Source: Variovorax sp. MHTC-1 (GTDB taxonomy: Bacteria; Pseudomonadota; Gammaproteobacteria; Burkholderiales; Burkholderiaceae_C). From it: 64,000 nt of DNA. This document shows, one piece after another, positions 16,805 through 25,705 of the stretch (positions are counted from its first letter, which is position 1; each line of letters begins with the position of its first letter). The DNA is taken from NCBI RefSeq assembly GCF_003984645.1, contig NZ_RWKI01000005.1, positions 62,001 to 126,000 of the forward strand, read 5' to 3'. The notes under the pieces were generated by a model. It saw only the letters and a program-made list of their open reading frames with translations. It was not told the DNA's origin and ran no database searches. Position numbers and translations under genes: made by a program.

Positions 16805-17724
16805 CTAAAAGTGCTTTGCCATCGGGGTGATGCAGCCAGAGCATCAGCCAAGGCTCCAGCAAAGGTCCGCAGGGTCGAGCCATCGATTTCGCCATGGTCA
16901 GGGTTCAGCTCGCAAACGGTGAGCGCCGTCCAGTTCGGCGCGCACAGCAAGGGGCGGAGCGACGCCATGAGCTGATCGAACCGGAGGCCTACGTTACGGC
17001 GATTGTTCTCTGCGAGCGGCATATCGACGTAGTCGAGCACGTCGACATCCAGGTGGACGAGCAGGCGCTCGAACTGCCGCGCCCAGCCGCTCACGACGGC
17101 TTCCGCAGCACTTGACGGGTCGGCGGCGACGTCCGCAAGCCGAACTTCGGCGATGCCGAGTTCGTCGATGATCTGCCGCTCGAAGGGCTCGACGTTGTCG
17201 TTGGCGAAGAAGAGCACTTGCTCCGGGCGGAGCATCGGCACGCGCGGCCCCAGCGAGGCGAGTTCCGGCACCGTGCCCTTGACGTTCAGCATGTGCGCGA
17301 CACCCATCCAGTCCAGGGCGCCGTCCTGCGTGCTGTGGGGCGTGTTCAAGTCGGTATCGAGGTCGATGTAGACGACGCCGACACTTTGCGTCTCTCGAAG
17401 CGCACCGGCTACCGTGCCGAGCTCGACAGTGCAATCACCCCCGAGGACGAGCACTGCCGCGTCTGAAGTGAGGGCGCACGCGACACGCTCTGCGGTGGCT
17501 TTGGCCACCGTCGAGGCTGCATTCACATTCATGGCGCGCGGGTTCACCCTGTCCGCACGCCAGCGGAAACCCGGAACGTCTCCATGATCGTCGACCGTGA
17601 TGCCACGGGCGGCCAGATACGCCGGCAGCCCAGCAGCTCGGAGAGCAGCCGGGGCCTTCTCTTGGCCAGGCGCATAGGCTCCTGCGCTGCTTGGTGCGCC
17701 AATGATGGCCAGGCGCTTGAACAT
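16801..17724 (-). CDS. Arginase/ureohydrolase-fold protein with altered metal ligands
   Basis: A 307-aa member of the arginase/agmatinase superfamily. The usual metal motifs are recognisable but changed. GGDH becomes GGDCT at residues 95-99, DAHxDxN becomes DLDTDLN at 121-127, and SxDxDxxDP becomes LDVDVLDYVDMP. Thus two manganese-binding histidines are Cys98 and Asp123. A Cys in the first position is known in the hydroxyarginine hydrolase DcsB; the Asp in the second is less familiar to me. The substrate is therefore uncertain, and guanidino-compound hydrolysis is a family-level inference. The ATG at 17724 starts MFKRLAIIGAPSSAGAYAPG. It follows kbp by 35 bases on the same strand. Confidence 0.85.
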   Translation of the reverse strand: MFKRLAIIGAPSSAGAYAPGQEKAPAALRAAGLPAYLAARGITVDDHGDVPGFRWRADRVNPRAMNVNAASTVAKATAERVACALTSDAAVLVLGGDCTVELGTVAGALRETQSVGVVYIDLDTDLNTPHSTQDGALDWMGVAHMLNVKGTVPELASLGPRVPMLRPEQVLFFANDNVEPFERQIIDELGIAEVRLADVAADPSSAAEAVVSGWARQFERLLVHLDVDVLDYVDMPLAENNRRNVGLRFDQLMASLRPLLCAPNWTALTVCELNPDHGEIDGSTLRTFAGALADALAASPRWQSTFS

Positions 17725-17759
17725 GGTAAGAGCGCACCGGATGAGGGTGCGCGTCGGTC

Positions 17760-18224
17760 CTACTTCAGCGGCGGAATCCGTAGCTTCTGGCCCGGATAGA
17801 TCTTGTCGGGATGGCTGAGCATCGGCTTGTTGGCTTCGAAGATCGCGTTGTACTTGTTGGCATCGCCGTAGTACTTCTTCGAGATGGCCGACAAGGTGTC
17901 GCCTTTGACCACGTCGTGGTACTGCGCCGGATCGGCCGCGGGTGCCACCAGCTTGTTGTCGACCTGGGTCACGTTGGCCACGTTGCCCGCCGCGAGCGAT
18001 GCTTTTTCGCTGGCCTCCTGCGAGGGCGCATTGCCCGCGAGCGTGACGACCCCCGTGGCGGCGACGTAAGTCACTTCCAAGCCGGTCAGGCCCAGGTTCT
18101 GGGTCTCGATGTAGGTCCTGATCGCGGCGGATGCCTTCTGGTTGGCATCCGGTTCGGCCGCCTGGGCCGACGAGCCTCCGAACAGTTTTTCTCCCGCCTC
18201 TTTGATGAAACTCAGCAAACCCAT
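17760..18224 (-). CDS. kbp: BON and LysM domain protein (Kbp/YgaU-like)
   Basis: Soluble 154-aa protein closely resembling E. coli YgaU/Kbp, a potassium-binding stress protein. It begins MGLLSFIKEAGEKLFGG, has a BON domain at about residues 30-92 (VVTLAGNAPSQEASEKASLA) and ends with a LysM domain (YHDVVKGDTLSAISKKYYGD, then EANKPMLSHPDKIYPGQKL). No signal peptide is present, consistent with the cytoplasmic E. coli protein. A consensus AGGAG precedes the ATG at 18224. An ion or osmotic stress role is inferred from that homologue. Confidence 0.92.
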   Translation of the reverse strand: MGLLSFIKEAGEKLFGGSSAQAAEPDANQKASAAIRTYIETQNLGLTGLEVTYVAATGVVTLAGNAPSQEASEKASLAAGNVANVTQVDNKLVAPAADPAQYHDVVKGDTLSAISKKYYGDANKYNAIFEANKPMLSHPDKIYPGQKLRIPPLK

Positions 18225-18344
18225 GGTGTTCTCCTTGCGCCTTGTTGATCGGAAGGGCACTGTACCGTCGGAAAGTGACCGCCGTGCGTAGGCTGCGACC
18301 GCATCTGCAAGCGCCCGTAAGCACAACTCGCAATAATGCCGCGC

Positions 18345-19118
18345 ATGGCATTCCTCGCGATCGACATCGGCAACACCCGCCTCAAGTGGTCCCTCTACGA
18401 TGCGGCGCGGCCGGGCGCGTCGCTGCTGGCGCACGGTGCCGAGTTTCTCGACCACATCGAGCGGCTGGCCGACGGCCCGTGGGCCGACCTGCCCGCGCCG
18501 GCCTCGATGCTGGGTTGCGTGGTGGCCGGCGACACGGTGCGGCGGCGCGCCGAGGAGCAGGTGGTGGAGCGCTTCGACTGCTCGCCGCGATGGGTGGTTT
18601 CCAGCGCCGCCGAGGCCGGCATCGTGAACGGCTACGACCATCCGACGCGACTGGGCGCCGATCGCTGGGTCGCGATGATCGGCGCGCGCCACCGCATGCT
18701 GTCGCAGGGGCCCGCGCGTGCGATGGTGGTGGTGATGATCGGCACCGCGGTGACGGTCGAAGGGGTGGACGCCAACGGCAAGTTCCTCGGCGGCCTGATC
18801 CTGCCGGGCCACGGCATCATGCTGCGCGCGCTCGAATCGGGCACCGCGGGCCTGCACGTGCCAACCGGCGAAGTGCGCGAGTTCCCCACCAACACCAGCG
18901 ATGCGCTGACCAGCGGCGGCACCTACGCGATCGCGGGTGCGGTGGAGCGCATGGTGCAGCATGTGCGCTCGCATTGTGGCGTGGAGCCGGCCTGTTACAT
19001 GACGGGCGGGGCGGCCTGGAAGATGGCGCCGAGCATGAATGGGGAGTTCGAGCTCGTGGATGGGTTGATCATGGATGGGTTGCTGGTGATTGCGCAGGAG
19101 CGCCTCTTGGCGTCCTGA
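18345..19118 (+). CDS. coaX: Type III pantothenate kinase
   Basis: First enzyme of coenzyme A synthesis, phosphorylating pantothenate. The 257-aa product has the ASKHA-fold phosphate motif [11 protein letters not shown] at residues 5-15, the pantothenate-binding [11 protein letters not shown], the catalytic-region stretch [14 protein letters not shown] and the [11 protein letters not shown] segment. All are typical of CoaX, which unlike CoaA is not feedback inhibited by CoA. An alternative ATG three codons upstream (18336) is possible. In Burkholderiales coaX often follows birA; here the upstream neighbour is the divergent kbp gene. Confidence 0.93.
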   Translation: MAFLAIDIGNTRLKWSLYDAARPGASLLAHGAEFLDHIERLADGPWADLPAPASMLGCVVAGDTVRRRAEEQVVERFDCSPRWVVSSAAEAGIVNGYDHPTRLGADRWVAMIGARHRMLSQGPARAMVVVMIGTAVTVEGVDANGKFLGGLILPGHGIMLRALESGTAGLHVPTGEVREFPTNTSDALTSGGTYAIAGAVERMVQHVRSHCGVEPACYMTGGAAWKMAPSMNGEFELVDGLIMDGLLVIAQERLLAS

Positions 19119-19244
19119 CGCTTTCCCCCAAGGCTTCGCCCACTTCGTGTCGCTACGCCAGCCCCCTCACTGGCGGCAACACCAGCGGCCCGGCGGATCC
19201 GGTTCCGCGGTGTTTCTGGAAGGGTCCCCGGAGCCCCCGCAAAC
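19119..19244. repeat. Convergent intergenic region with probable dispersed repeat
   Basis: This 126-base gap between the converging coaX and DUF2817 genes has no ORF. It contains runs such as CCAGCCCCCTCACTGGCGG and the near-palindrome CGGATCCGGTTCCGCGG. This style of intergenic sequence recurs between convergent genes in Comamonadaceae genomes as far as I recall. I cannot confirm copy number from one window, so the call is tentative. Confidence 0.35.
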
Positions 19245-20339
19245 TCAGGAAGACAATCCGTCCGCCGCCTGAAACATCGCCTGCCGCGCCTGGCTGATGA
19301 CCTGCCCTCGCCAGGCATCCGTGTCCGTATAGAAGGTCTCCAGCATCTGCGACCGGATGGCCGCGGCCAGTTCGGCCGGCGCCTCCGGATGCTTATGGAG
19401 CCAATGATCGGCGCGCAGGGCCTGGGTCACTTCGAGCATGGACAAGGTTCCGTACTCGAGCGCCATCGAGGTGTGCTCGGCCAGCGGGCATTCGTCGTCG
19501 AGCGAATAGCACATCAGGCCGGTCAGGAAGGCCGAGGTGGAGGAGCCGTCGTACATCGAAGTCACCGGCGCCGCCGCAGTGCCCCACCAGGCATTGGCGC
19601 GCGCATAGGCGGCCTTATCGTCCCTGCCGGCGAAGATGCGCTCGCCGATGCCGGTGGGGCCGAGGCCGGTGTGGAAATCGATCCAGCCGATGCGCCGCGC
19701 GCTGCCGGCGCGGGTGCGAAGCACTTCGCGCAAGGTCCTGTTGCTCCAGGTCGGCGCGTCGCCGCCGTAGAACAATCCGTCGGCGAACTGGTACTGCCCG
19801 CGCGTCACCGCGGCCTGGTAGAAGGCCAGGCCCTCGCGTTCGATGAGGCTGCCGATCTCCGCCTGGTTGGCCGGCGTCGGCGGCCATTCCTCGGGCAGCA
19901 GCAGCGGGTGCAGCCTGGCGTACGCCTCGTTGACGGGCCGCGGCTGCGAGAAGTCGAGGAAGTTGCGGTTCAGGTCCACGTTCTCGTGCGTCACGCGCCG
20001 GCTGTATGAAAAGCCGTGCGGGTTCAGCGCATGCACATAGAGCACGGCCACGCCCTGGTCGCGCGCCTTCTCGCGCCACTCCGCGTCGTGCAGCGCGAAG
20101 GCCTGCGCGCCGCTGCCGCAATGGCCCTCGACGCCATGGCAGGCGCTGCTCACGATCAACAGCTTCTCGGCCTTCGCTTCGCCGTCTAGCGCTACGTCCA
20201 TCGCGAGCTCTTCGCCGTCGCGCCCCTCGAGGGGATGGACATGGGAGCGCACGGCCAGTCCGGCGCTCGCGCAGCCCTGCAGGAACTTCTGGCGCGCCTG
20301 GGCGTAACGGGACGAAAAGGCCTCGGCGACGCCGATCAC
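19245..20339 (-). CDS. DUF2817 (M14-like) zinc carboxypeptidase-family protein
   Basis: A 364-aa member of the DUF2817 branch of the M14 peptidase clan. Zinc ligands are recognisable as CHGVEGHCGS with His68 and Glu71, and the later DFHTGLGPTG histidine. The segment THENVDLNRNF is the family signature. The substrate may be an amide or acylated amino acid, as this family includes aspartoacylase relatives. The start is GTG at 20339, overlapping the TGA of the upstream M20 amidohydrolase gene (GTGA), so the two hydrolases are translationally coupled and may act on the same compound. Confidence 0.88.
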   Translation of the reverse strand: MIGVAEAFSSRYAQARQKFLQGCASAGLAVRSHVHPLEGRDGEELAMDVALDGEAKAEKLLIVSSACHGVEGHCGSGAQAFALHDAEWREKARDQGVAVLYVHALNPHGFSYSRRVTHENVDLNRNFLDFSQPRPVNEAYARLHPLLLPEEWPPTPANQAEIGSLIEREGLAFYQAAVTRGQYQFADGLFYGGDAPTWSNRTLREVLRTRAGSARRIGWIDFHTGLGPTGIGERIFAGRDDKAAYARANAWWGTAAAPVTSMYDGSSTSAFLTGLMCYSLDDECPLAEHTSMALEYGTLSMLEVTQALRADHWLHKHPEAPAELAAAIRSQMLETFYTDTDAWRGQVISQARQAMFQAADGLSS

Positions 20340-21550
20340 GTCGAAGCCCCTTCAGGTGCCTTCGGGCCCTGGAGGAACTCTTCGGCCAGCCGGACCCAGC
20401 AGGTCGCACCCAGCGGAATCAGATCGTCGTTGAAGTCGTAGCTCGCGTTGTGCAGCATGCAGGGCCCGCCGCCGTGGTGCATGTCGCGGTGGCTGCCGTC
20501 GCCGTTGCCGATAAAGGCATAGGCGCCGGGCTTGGCCTGCAGCATGAAGGCGAAGTCCTCGGCCGTCATCGCAGGCTCCTGCACCAGCACGTTGTCCGCG
20601 CCGACGATGCCGGCCATCACGCGGCGCGCGAAGTTCGCCTCGTCGGCGGTGTTGATGGTCGGCGGGTAGTTGCGGTGGAAGCGGAACTCGCACTCGGCGT
20701 CGTGCGCCGCGCAGACGTGCTCGGCGATCTTCTGCATGCGGGCCTCGATCAGGTCGAGCACCTCCAGCGTGAAGGTCCGCACCGTGCCTTTGAGCTCGCA
20801 GCTGTCGGGAATCACGTTGTTGGCTTCGCCCGCGTGGATCATCGTGACCGAGATCACGCCCGCGTCGGTGGGCTTCTTGTTGCGCGTGATGATGGTCTGG
20901 AAGGCCTGCACCATCTCGCAGGCGATCGGCACCGGGTCGATGCCCGTGTGCGGCAGCGCCGCATGGCCGCCCTTGCCGCGGATGGTGATGGTGAACTCGT
21001 TGCTCGAAGCCATGGCCGGCCCCGGACTCACGGCGAACTGGCCGGCCTTCATGCCCGGCCAGTTGTGCATGCCGAACACGGCCTCCATCGGGAACCGCTC
21101 GAAGAGACCTTCCTTGACCATCTCGCGTGCACCGCCGCCGCCTTCTTCGGCGGGTTGGAAGATCAGGTAGACGGTGCCGTCAAAGTTGCGGTGTCTGGCC
21201 AGGTGCTGTGCCGCCGCCAGCAGCATCGCCGTGTGGCCATCGTGGCCGCAAGCGTGCATCTTGCCGGGGTGCTTGCTGGCATGGGCGAAGGTATTGAGCT
21301 CGGTGACCGGCAGCGCATCCATGTCGGCGCGCAGGCCGACGGCGCGCTTGCTGTTGCCGTTTTTGACGATGCCGACCACGCCGGTGGTGCCGAGGCCGCG
21401 GTGGATCGGAATGCCCCACTCAGTGAGCTTGGCCGCCACCACGTCGGCGGTGCGTACTTCCTGGAAGCAGAGTTCGGGATGGGCATGCAGGTCACGTCGA
21501 ACCGCGGCGATGCCGGCCGCCTGGGTGACGAGGGAATCGATGAGTTTCAT
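20336..21550 (-). CDS. M20D family amidohydrolase (hippurate hydrolase-like)
   Basis: Metal-dependent amidohydrolase of 404 aa. Metal ligands occur in MHACGHDGHTAMLL near residue 100, QPAEEGGGGARE and the C-terminal HNASYDFNDDLIP. Opening residues are MKLIDSLVTQAAGIAAVRRD followed by the family motif LHAHPELCFQE. Enzymes of this group remove acyl groups from amino acids (hippurate, N-acetyl amino acids, IAA conjugates), and the exact substrate is unknown. The ATG at 21550 is chosen because the open frame upstream has no family similarity. It is coupled to the DUF2817 gene and divergent from argE. Confidence 0.92.
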   Translation of the reverse strand: MKLIDSLVTQAAGIAAVRRDLHAHPELCFQEVRTADVVAAKLTEWGIPIHRGLGTTGVVGIVKNGNSKRAVGLRADMDALPVTELNTFAHASKHPGKMHACGHDGHTAMLLAAAQHLARHRNFDGTVYLIFQPAEEGGGGAREMVKEGLFERFPMEAVFGMHNWPGMKAGQFAVSPGPAMASSNEFTITIRGKGGHAALPHTGIDPVPIACEMVQAFQTIITRNKKPTDAGVISVTMIHAGEANNVIPDSCELKGTVRTFTLEVLDLIEARMQKIAEHVCAAHDAECEFRFHRNYPPTINTADEANFARRVMAGIVGADNVLVQEPAMTAEDFAFMLQAKPGAYAFIGNGDGSHRDMHHGGGPCMLHNASYDFNDDLIPLGATCWVRLAEEFLQGPKAPEGAST

Positions 21551-21637
21551 GGGCAAGAGTCTAGGCTTTGCGCCTGAGGCTCGCAAAGACCGCGCCCTTC
21601 GTCTCCGACCGGCCGGACTTCCGGGAGAATGCTTCGC

Positions 21638-22846
21638 ATGTCCTACGTGCTTTCCCCCCGCAGCCTCGAACTCGCGCAAACGCTGGTACGCATGAACACC
21701 GTGAGCGCCAACAGCAACCTGGAGCTGATCGACTTCGCGCGCGACCACCTCGCCGGCATGGGCGTGCGCAGCCGGCTCACCTACAACGCCGACAAGACCA
21801 AGGCCAACCTGTTCGCCACGCTCGGCGCCGGCAAGAAGGCCGGCGTCATCGTTTCGGGCCATACCGACACCGTGCCCTGGGACGGCCAGGACTGGAGCAT
21901 CGACCCGCTCTCAGCCACCGTGCAGGACTGGCCGCAGGATGGCCACGACGGCGAGGCGGTGCATGCCGAGCCGCGCCTCTACGGCCGCGGGTCGGCCGAC
22001 ATGAAGAGCTTCATCGCGATCGCGTTGGCCAATGCCGAGCGCTTCATCGAGAGCGAGTCGCCCTTCGCGGTGCACTTCGCCTTCAGCTACGACGAGGAGG
22101 TGGGCTGCTTCGGCGTCAAGGAAATGATCGCTGACATGAAGGACCAGGGCATCAAGCCGCTGGCCTGCATCGTCGGCGAGCCGACCCTGATGGTGCCGGC
22201 CATCGCGCACAAGGGGGTCTACCGCTACCGCTGCTGCGTGCGCGGCAAGGAGGCGCATTCCTCGCTCACGCCGCAGTCGGTCAACGCGATCGAGATGGCG
22301 GCGCGCGTGGTCGGCAAGCTGCGCGACATGGCCGAAGGCTTCGAGCGCGACGAGCCGCGCTACGCGGGCTTCGACGTGCCCTTCAGCACCGCCAGCGTGG
22401 GCCAGTTCCACGGCGGCATCGCGGACAACGTGGTGCCGCGCGACGCCGAATTCCGCTATGAATTCCGTGACCTGCCCACCGCCGACGCGCAGCAGATGCA
22501 GAAGGAGCTCCGCGGCTACGCGAGCCGCATCGAGGCCGGCATGAAGAAGATCGCGCCCGATGCCGGCTTCAGCTTCGAGACCATCTGCGAGATCCCGAGC
22601 TTCCTGACCACCGCCGACGATCCCGTGACGCGTCTTGCCCAGCGCCTGGCCGGCGAAGCGCGTACCACGCTGGTGGCCTTCGGTACCGAGGCCGGCATCT
22701 TCAAGAGCGCCGGCATCCCGACCGTGGTCTGCGGGCCCGGCAGCATCAGTCAGGCGCACCAGCCCGACGAGTACGTGACGCTGGAGCAACTGGCGCGCTG
22801 CGAGCAGTTCCTGCAGGGGCTCGCGACGACGAAGGAAATCCGCTGA
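21638..22846 (+). CDS. argE: Acetylornithine deacetylase
   Basis: Removes the acetyl group from N-acetylornithine in arginine synthesis. The 402-aa M20 enzyme shows the metal motifs VSGHTDTVPW, GRGSADMKSF and YDEEVGCFG, the dimerisation-domain histidine region GKEAHSSLTPQSVNA, and GTEAGIFKSAGIPTVVCGPG near the C-terminus, a stretch diagnostic of ArgE. GGGAG at 21623-21627 lies ten bases before this ATG but only one base before an alternative ATG at 21629, which favours 21638. Its stop overlaps the apparent CTG start of the DUF445 gene. Confidence 0.93.
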   Translation: MSYVLSPRSLELAQTLVRMNTVSANSNLELIDFARDHLAGMGVRSRLTYNADKTKANLFATLGAGKKAGVIVSGHTDTVPWDGQDWSIDPLSATVQDWPQDGHDGEAVHAEPRLYGRGSADMKSFIAIALANAERFIESESPFAVHFAFSYDEEVGCFGVKEMIADMKDQGIKPLACIVGEPTLMVPAIAHKGVYRYRCCVRGKEAHSSLTPQSVNAIEMAARVVGKLRDMAEGFERDEPRYAGFDVPFSTASVGQFHGGIADNVVPRDAEFRYEFRDLPTADAQQMQKELRGYASRIEAGMKKIAPDAGFSFETICEIPSFLTTADDPVTRLAQRLAGEARTTLVAFGTEAGIFKSAGIPTVVCGPGSISQAHQPDEYVTLEQLARCEQFLQGLATTKEIR

Positions 22847-24066
22847 AGCGCATTGCCTTCGGCCTGCTCTGCGCCGCCGCGCTGTTGTACGCGGCGGCGA
22901 CGGCGCTTGAAGCGCGGCATCCGGCATGGGGCTATGTCGCAGCCTTCGCCGAGGCCGCGATGATCGGCGCGATCGCCGACTGGTTCGCGGTGGTCGCGCT
23001 GTTCCGGCATCCGCTGGGCCTGCCGATTCCGCACACCGCGATCATCCCGGCCAACAAGGACCGCATCGGTGCCAAGCTCGCCGGCTTCATCTGCAACAAC
23101 TTCCTGAGCACGTCGCAGGTGCTGGCCAAGCTCGAGCAGCTCGATCCGGCCGGCCGGCTGGCCCACTGGCTTTCCGGGCCCGAGCATGCGGCCAAGCTCG
23201 GCGAGCATCTGGTGGCTGCCGCGCGCTACGGGCTCAGCGCTTTCGACGATGCGCGCGTGCGCGACTTCCTCGGCCGCATCGCAACCGCAGGCTTGGCGCA
23301 GGTCGACGTCTCGCGGCTGGCGGGCCAGGCGCTCGATGCGCTGACGGCGGACGGGCGGCATCAGGCGCTGCTCGACGACGTGCTGGTGCAGGTCGCCGGC
23401 GTGGTCGAAGGGGACGAAATGCAGGAGCAGATCACCGAGGCGATCGCGCGCGAGATCAGGGCGCTGCGCTACGTCGGCCTGGACCAAGTCGCCGCCAAGC
23501 TGGCCACGCGCAAGATCGTGGCCGCGGTGGCGCGCACCATCGCGGAGATGGCGGCCGAGCCCGGACATCCGCTGCGCCTGCGCTTCGATGTCTTCATGCA
23601 CGCCTTCATCGCGAAGCTCAAGACCGACCCGGAATTCCATCGCCGGGGCCTTGCCATTCGCGCCGAGCTGCAGGCGCATCCTGCGCTGGGCGACTACCTG
23701 CATGGCCTCTGGGGCGAGCTGCTGGCCTGGCTGCACGACGACTTGGCGAAGACCGAGTCGGGCATTCGCCAGCGCATCGTCGCGATGGCGGGTGCACTGG
23801 GCGCTCGCCTTGCGGCCGACGAGGCGATACGGCGCTGGATCAACGAGCAGATCGTGGACGCGGCGCCGCGCGCGATCGAGCGCTACCGGGAGGACATCCG
23901 GCGCTACATCGTCGAGCGGGTCGAAGCGTGGAACGCGGACGAGATGACGCTCGAGCTCGAACGCCACATCGGGCGGGACCTGCAGTTCATCCGGGTGAAC
24001 GGAACTCTGGTGGGTGGATTGGTGGGATTGATCATTCACGCGCTGACGCAGGTGACGAGGGCGTAG
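22843..24066 (+). CDS. DUF445 family membrane protein, apparent CTG start
   Basis: A 407-aa inner-membrane protein of the DUF445 (YjiN) family, of unknown function. An N-terminal hydrophobic segment (KRIAFGLLCAAALLYAAAT) precedes the family motif FAEAAMIGAIADWFAVVALF and HPLGLPIPHTAIIPANKDRI. A second membrane segment, GTLVGGLVGLIIHALTQ, closes the protein. No ATG, GTG or TTG exists in frame before TTG 22885, which would cut into the first membrane segment. CTG 22843 restores the full segment, has AAGGAAA seven bases upstream and overlaps the argE stop as CTGA. The CTG start is therefore favoured but unproven. Confidence 0.85.
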   Translation: MKRIAFGLLCAAALLYAAATALEARHPAWGYVAAFAEAAMIGAIADWFAVVALFRHPLGLPIPHTAIIPANKDRIGAKLAGFICNNFLSTSQVLAKLEQLDPAGRLAHWLSGPEHAAKLGEHLVAAARYGLSAFDDARVRDFLGRIATAGLAQVDVSRLAGQALDALTADGRHQALLDDVLVQVAGVVEGDEMQEQITEAIAREIRALRYVGLDQVAAKLATRKIVAAVARTIAEMAAEPGHPLRLRFDVFMHAFIAKLKTDPEFHRRGLAIRAELQAHPALGDYLHGLWGELLAWLHDDLAKTESGIRQRIVAMAGALGARLAADEAIRRWINEQIVDAAPRAIERYREDIRRYIVERVEAWNADEMTLELERHIGRDLQFIRVNGTLVGGLVGLIIHALTQVTRA

Positions 24067-24826
24067 TAGTCCGACGAGCCATTCGAAGGGCGCGATGCCC
24101 AAGGTCGCTTCGCAGCGGCCGAACACCCTTGGTGAGATGCACGTCCACGCCCCCAAGACGCCCAGGCGCCAGCGCGTTCGTACTCGTGCTTCAGGCGCAT
24201 TGACTCGCCCGATGCGGTGGGCGGGCTCGGAGGTATGCGCAGTCGGAGCCTGGATACTGGTTTTCTCGTCGGTCGAGATGACGAACTCGTCCTTGCGCAG
24301 CGACTGCCCTTGCCAGCGCCGCTCGTACAGGTCCAGGATCTGGAAGTGCGGGTCGCGCGCAAAGCTACAGCATCGATGCCGCCACGGGCGAATCGCGTCC
24401 TCGTGCGATCAACGCCAGAGCGTGCTGTTGGTTATGCGCGCCACCACGCCGGAGCGCTGCGCGTATCGCGCCACGTCAGCGACGCTTAGGCGCGACAACG
24501 GCAAGCCCAAGGTAGCAGGCAACTCGCATGCGAGCGCATTGATCTCAACCGTGACCTCTGGGGGAAAGACCCGGCGTCCCGGGCGGGCTCTCTCTTCGAG
24601 ACCCGCCAATCGCTCTTTGAAGAAGTGCTGGCGCCACAGACTGACCACCTCGCGCAGGGTGTCCTGCCGCGCGGCGATCGCATCGTTGTCCATGCCGTTG
24701 GGGGGCCATCAGGATCATCTTGGCTCGAACAACCTCGAGATGCGGCAACGTATATCTGGTCGCACGACGATTCAACTCGGCCGCGTCCAGTGCCGACTCG
24801 ATAGGGAGCGGACTCTTCCTTGGCAT
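24067..24826 (-). pseudogene. IS630-family transposase remnant
   Basis: A decayed and truncated DDE transposase. From ATG 24826 the frame reads PIESALDAAELNRRAT and EVVRAKMILMAP. It is shifted by one base at a run of C residues near 24700, continues as DAIAARQDTLREVVSLWRQ, meets a stop in place of a Trp codon near 24410, and then shows the catalytic-region VISTDEKTSIQA. Further frame changes precede HEYERAG and VFGRCEATLGIAPF, where similarity ends against the DUF445 stop. The rest of the DDE domain is missing. No terminal inverted repeats or target duplication could be assigned. Confidence 0.85.
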
Positions 24827-24917
24827 ATGCAACCCCTGGTCGAAGGATCGCAACAAGATGTCATGCGCGGCCGAATTTATCAATCACATACGTGGCCGTA
24901 TTCATAAAACAGCCTAC

Positions 24918-25589
24918 TTAGTCTCGCATCGTGAACACGATCGACAGATACTTCACCGGGCCAGCCTCAATGGCCTCGATGCCATGCAACGCTGTGGCAT
25001 CGAACTGCAGCGAGTCTCCTGGTTCCAGCTTCACCACCCTCGCCCCGTAGCGGTAGCAGACTCGGCCCGAGAGAAGGTGCAGGAACTTCACGCCTGGGTG
25101 CTGGAAGGTGACGTAGGGCTCAGCCTCCGGCAGCAGCGTGACCAGATAGGGCTCGACGAACAGGTTGCCGGAGAGCTGATGGCCGAGCAGCTCATAGCGG
25201 TAGCCGGCCACAGCACCGACCCGATCCACCAAGATCCCGCGGCCTGCGGGTACGTGCGAGAAGTCGGTGCGGCTGGACTGGTCGCCGAAGAAGCGAGAGA
25301 CGGGCACGCCCAGGCCAGTGGCGATGCGATCCAAAGTTTCGACGGAAGGGGACACGAGACCGCGCTCGATGCGGGAGAGCATGGAGCTCGAAACGCCTGC
25401 AGAGGAAGCCAGCTCGCCACCGGAAGCGCCAGAGGCGATCCGTAGGGCGCGTACTTGCTGGCCGATGCGCGTTGCTGAATTGCTGCGCGAAGGTGGGGAC
25501 ACTCGGGGCAAGCGCGCGCGAAGCACTGACGCCGGCAGACGAAACGGCTGAGCGGTCGGGAACGGCGAGGCAAGTTGCTTATCGCCCAT
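24918..25589 (-). CDS. XRE-family regulator with C-terminal cupin domain
   Basis: A 223-aa transcription factor. After a basic, Ser-rich N-terminal extension of about 40 residues, an XRE helix-turn-helix occupies residues 42-100 (VRALRIASGASGGELASSAG, MLSRIERGLVSPSVETLDRI). A cupin covers residues 145-220 (VKFLHLLSGRVCYRYGARVV, then LEPGDSLQFDATALHGIE). Regulators of this architecture usually sense a small metabolite in the cupin and control catabolic or amino-acid genes. GGAAG lies about ten bases before the ATG. It is divergent from a second small XRE gene across an AT-rich gap and sits next to the IS630 remnant. Confidence 0.92.
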   Translation of the reverse strand: MGDKQLASPFPTAQPFRLPASVLRARLPRVSPPSRSNSATRIGQQVRALRIASGASGGELASSAGVSSSMLSRIERGLVSPSVETLDRIATGLGVPVSRFFGDQSSRTDFSHVPAGRGILVDRVGAVAGYRYELLGHQLSGNLFVEPYLVTLLPEAEPYVTFQHPGVKFLHLLSGRVCYRYGARVVKLEPGDSLQFDATALHGIEAIEAGPVKYLSIVFTMRD

Positions 25590-25705
25590 GTGCTATTCAG
25601 CTTCCTTGCTGATTAAGGGGGCCAGGAAGAACATACATCCGCCTAGGACAACCTGAGTTAAAGATAACGTGGTTTTTATTATTTCAAACCCTGACGCTTC
25701 TGTCC
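25590..25705. promoter_or_regulatory. AT-rich divergent promoter region between two XRE genes
   Basis: This 116-base gap is much more AT-rich than the surroundings, notably 25655-25690 with TTAAAGATAA and GTTTTTATTATTTC. Both flanking genes read outward and encode DNA-binding proteins, so it should contain both promoters and possibly shared operators. No exact -35/-10 pair could be fixed. Confidence 0.45.
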
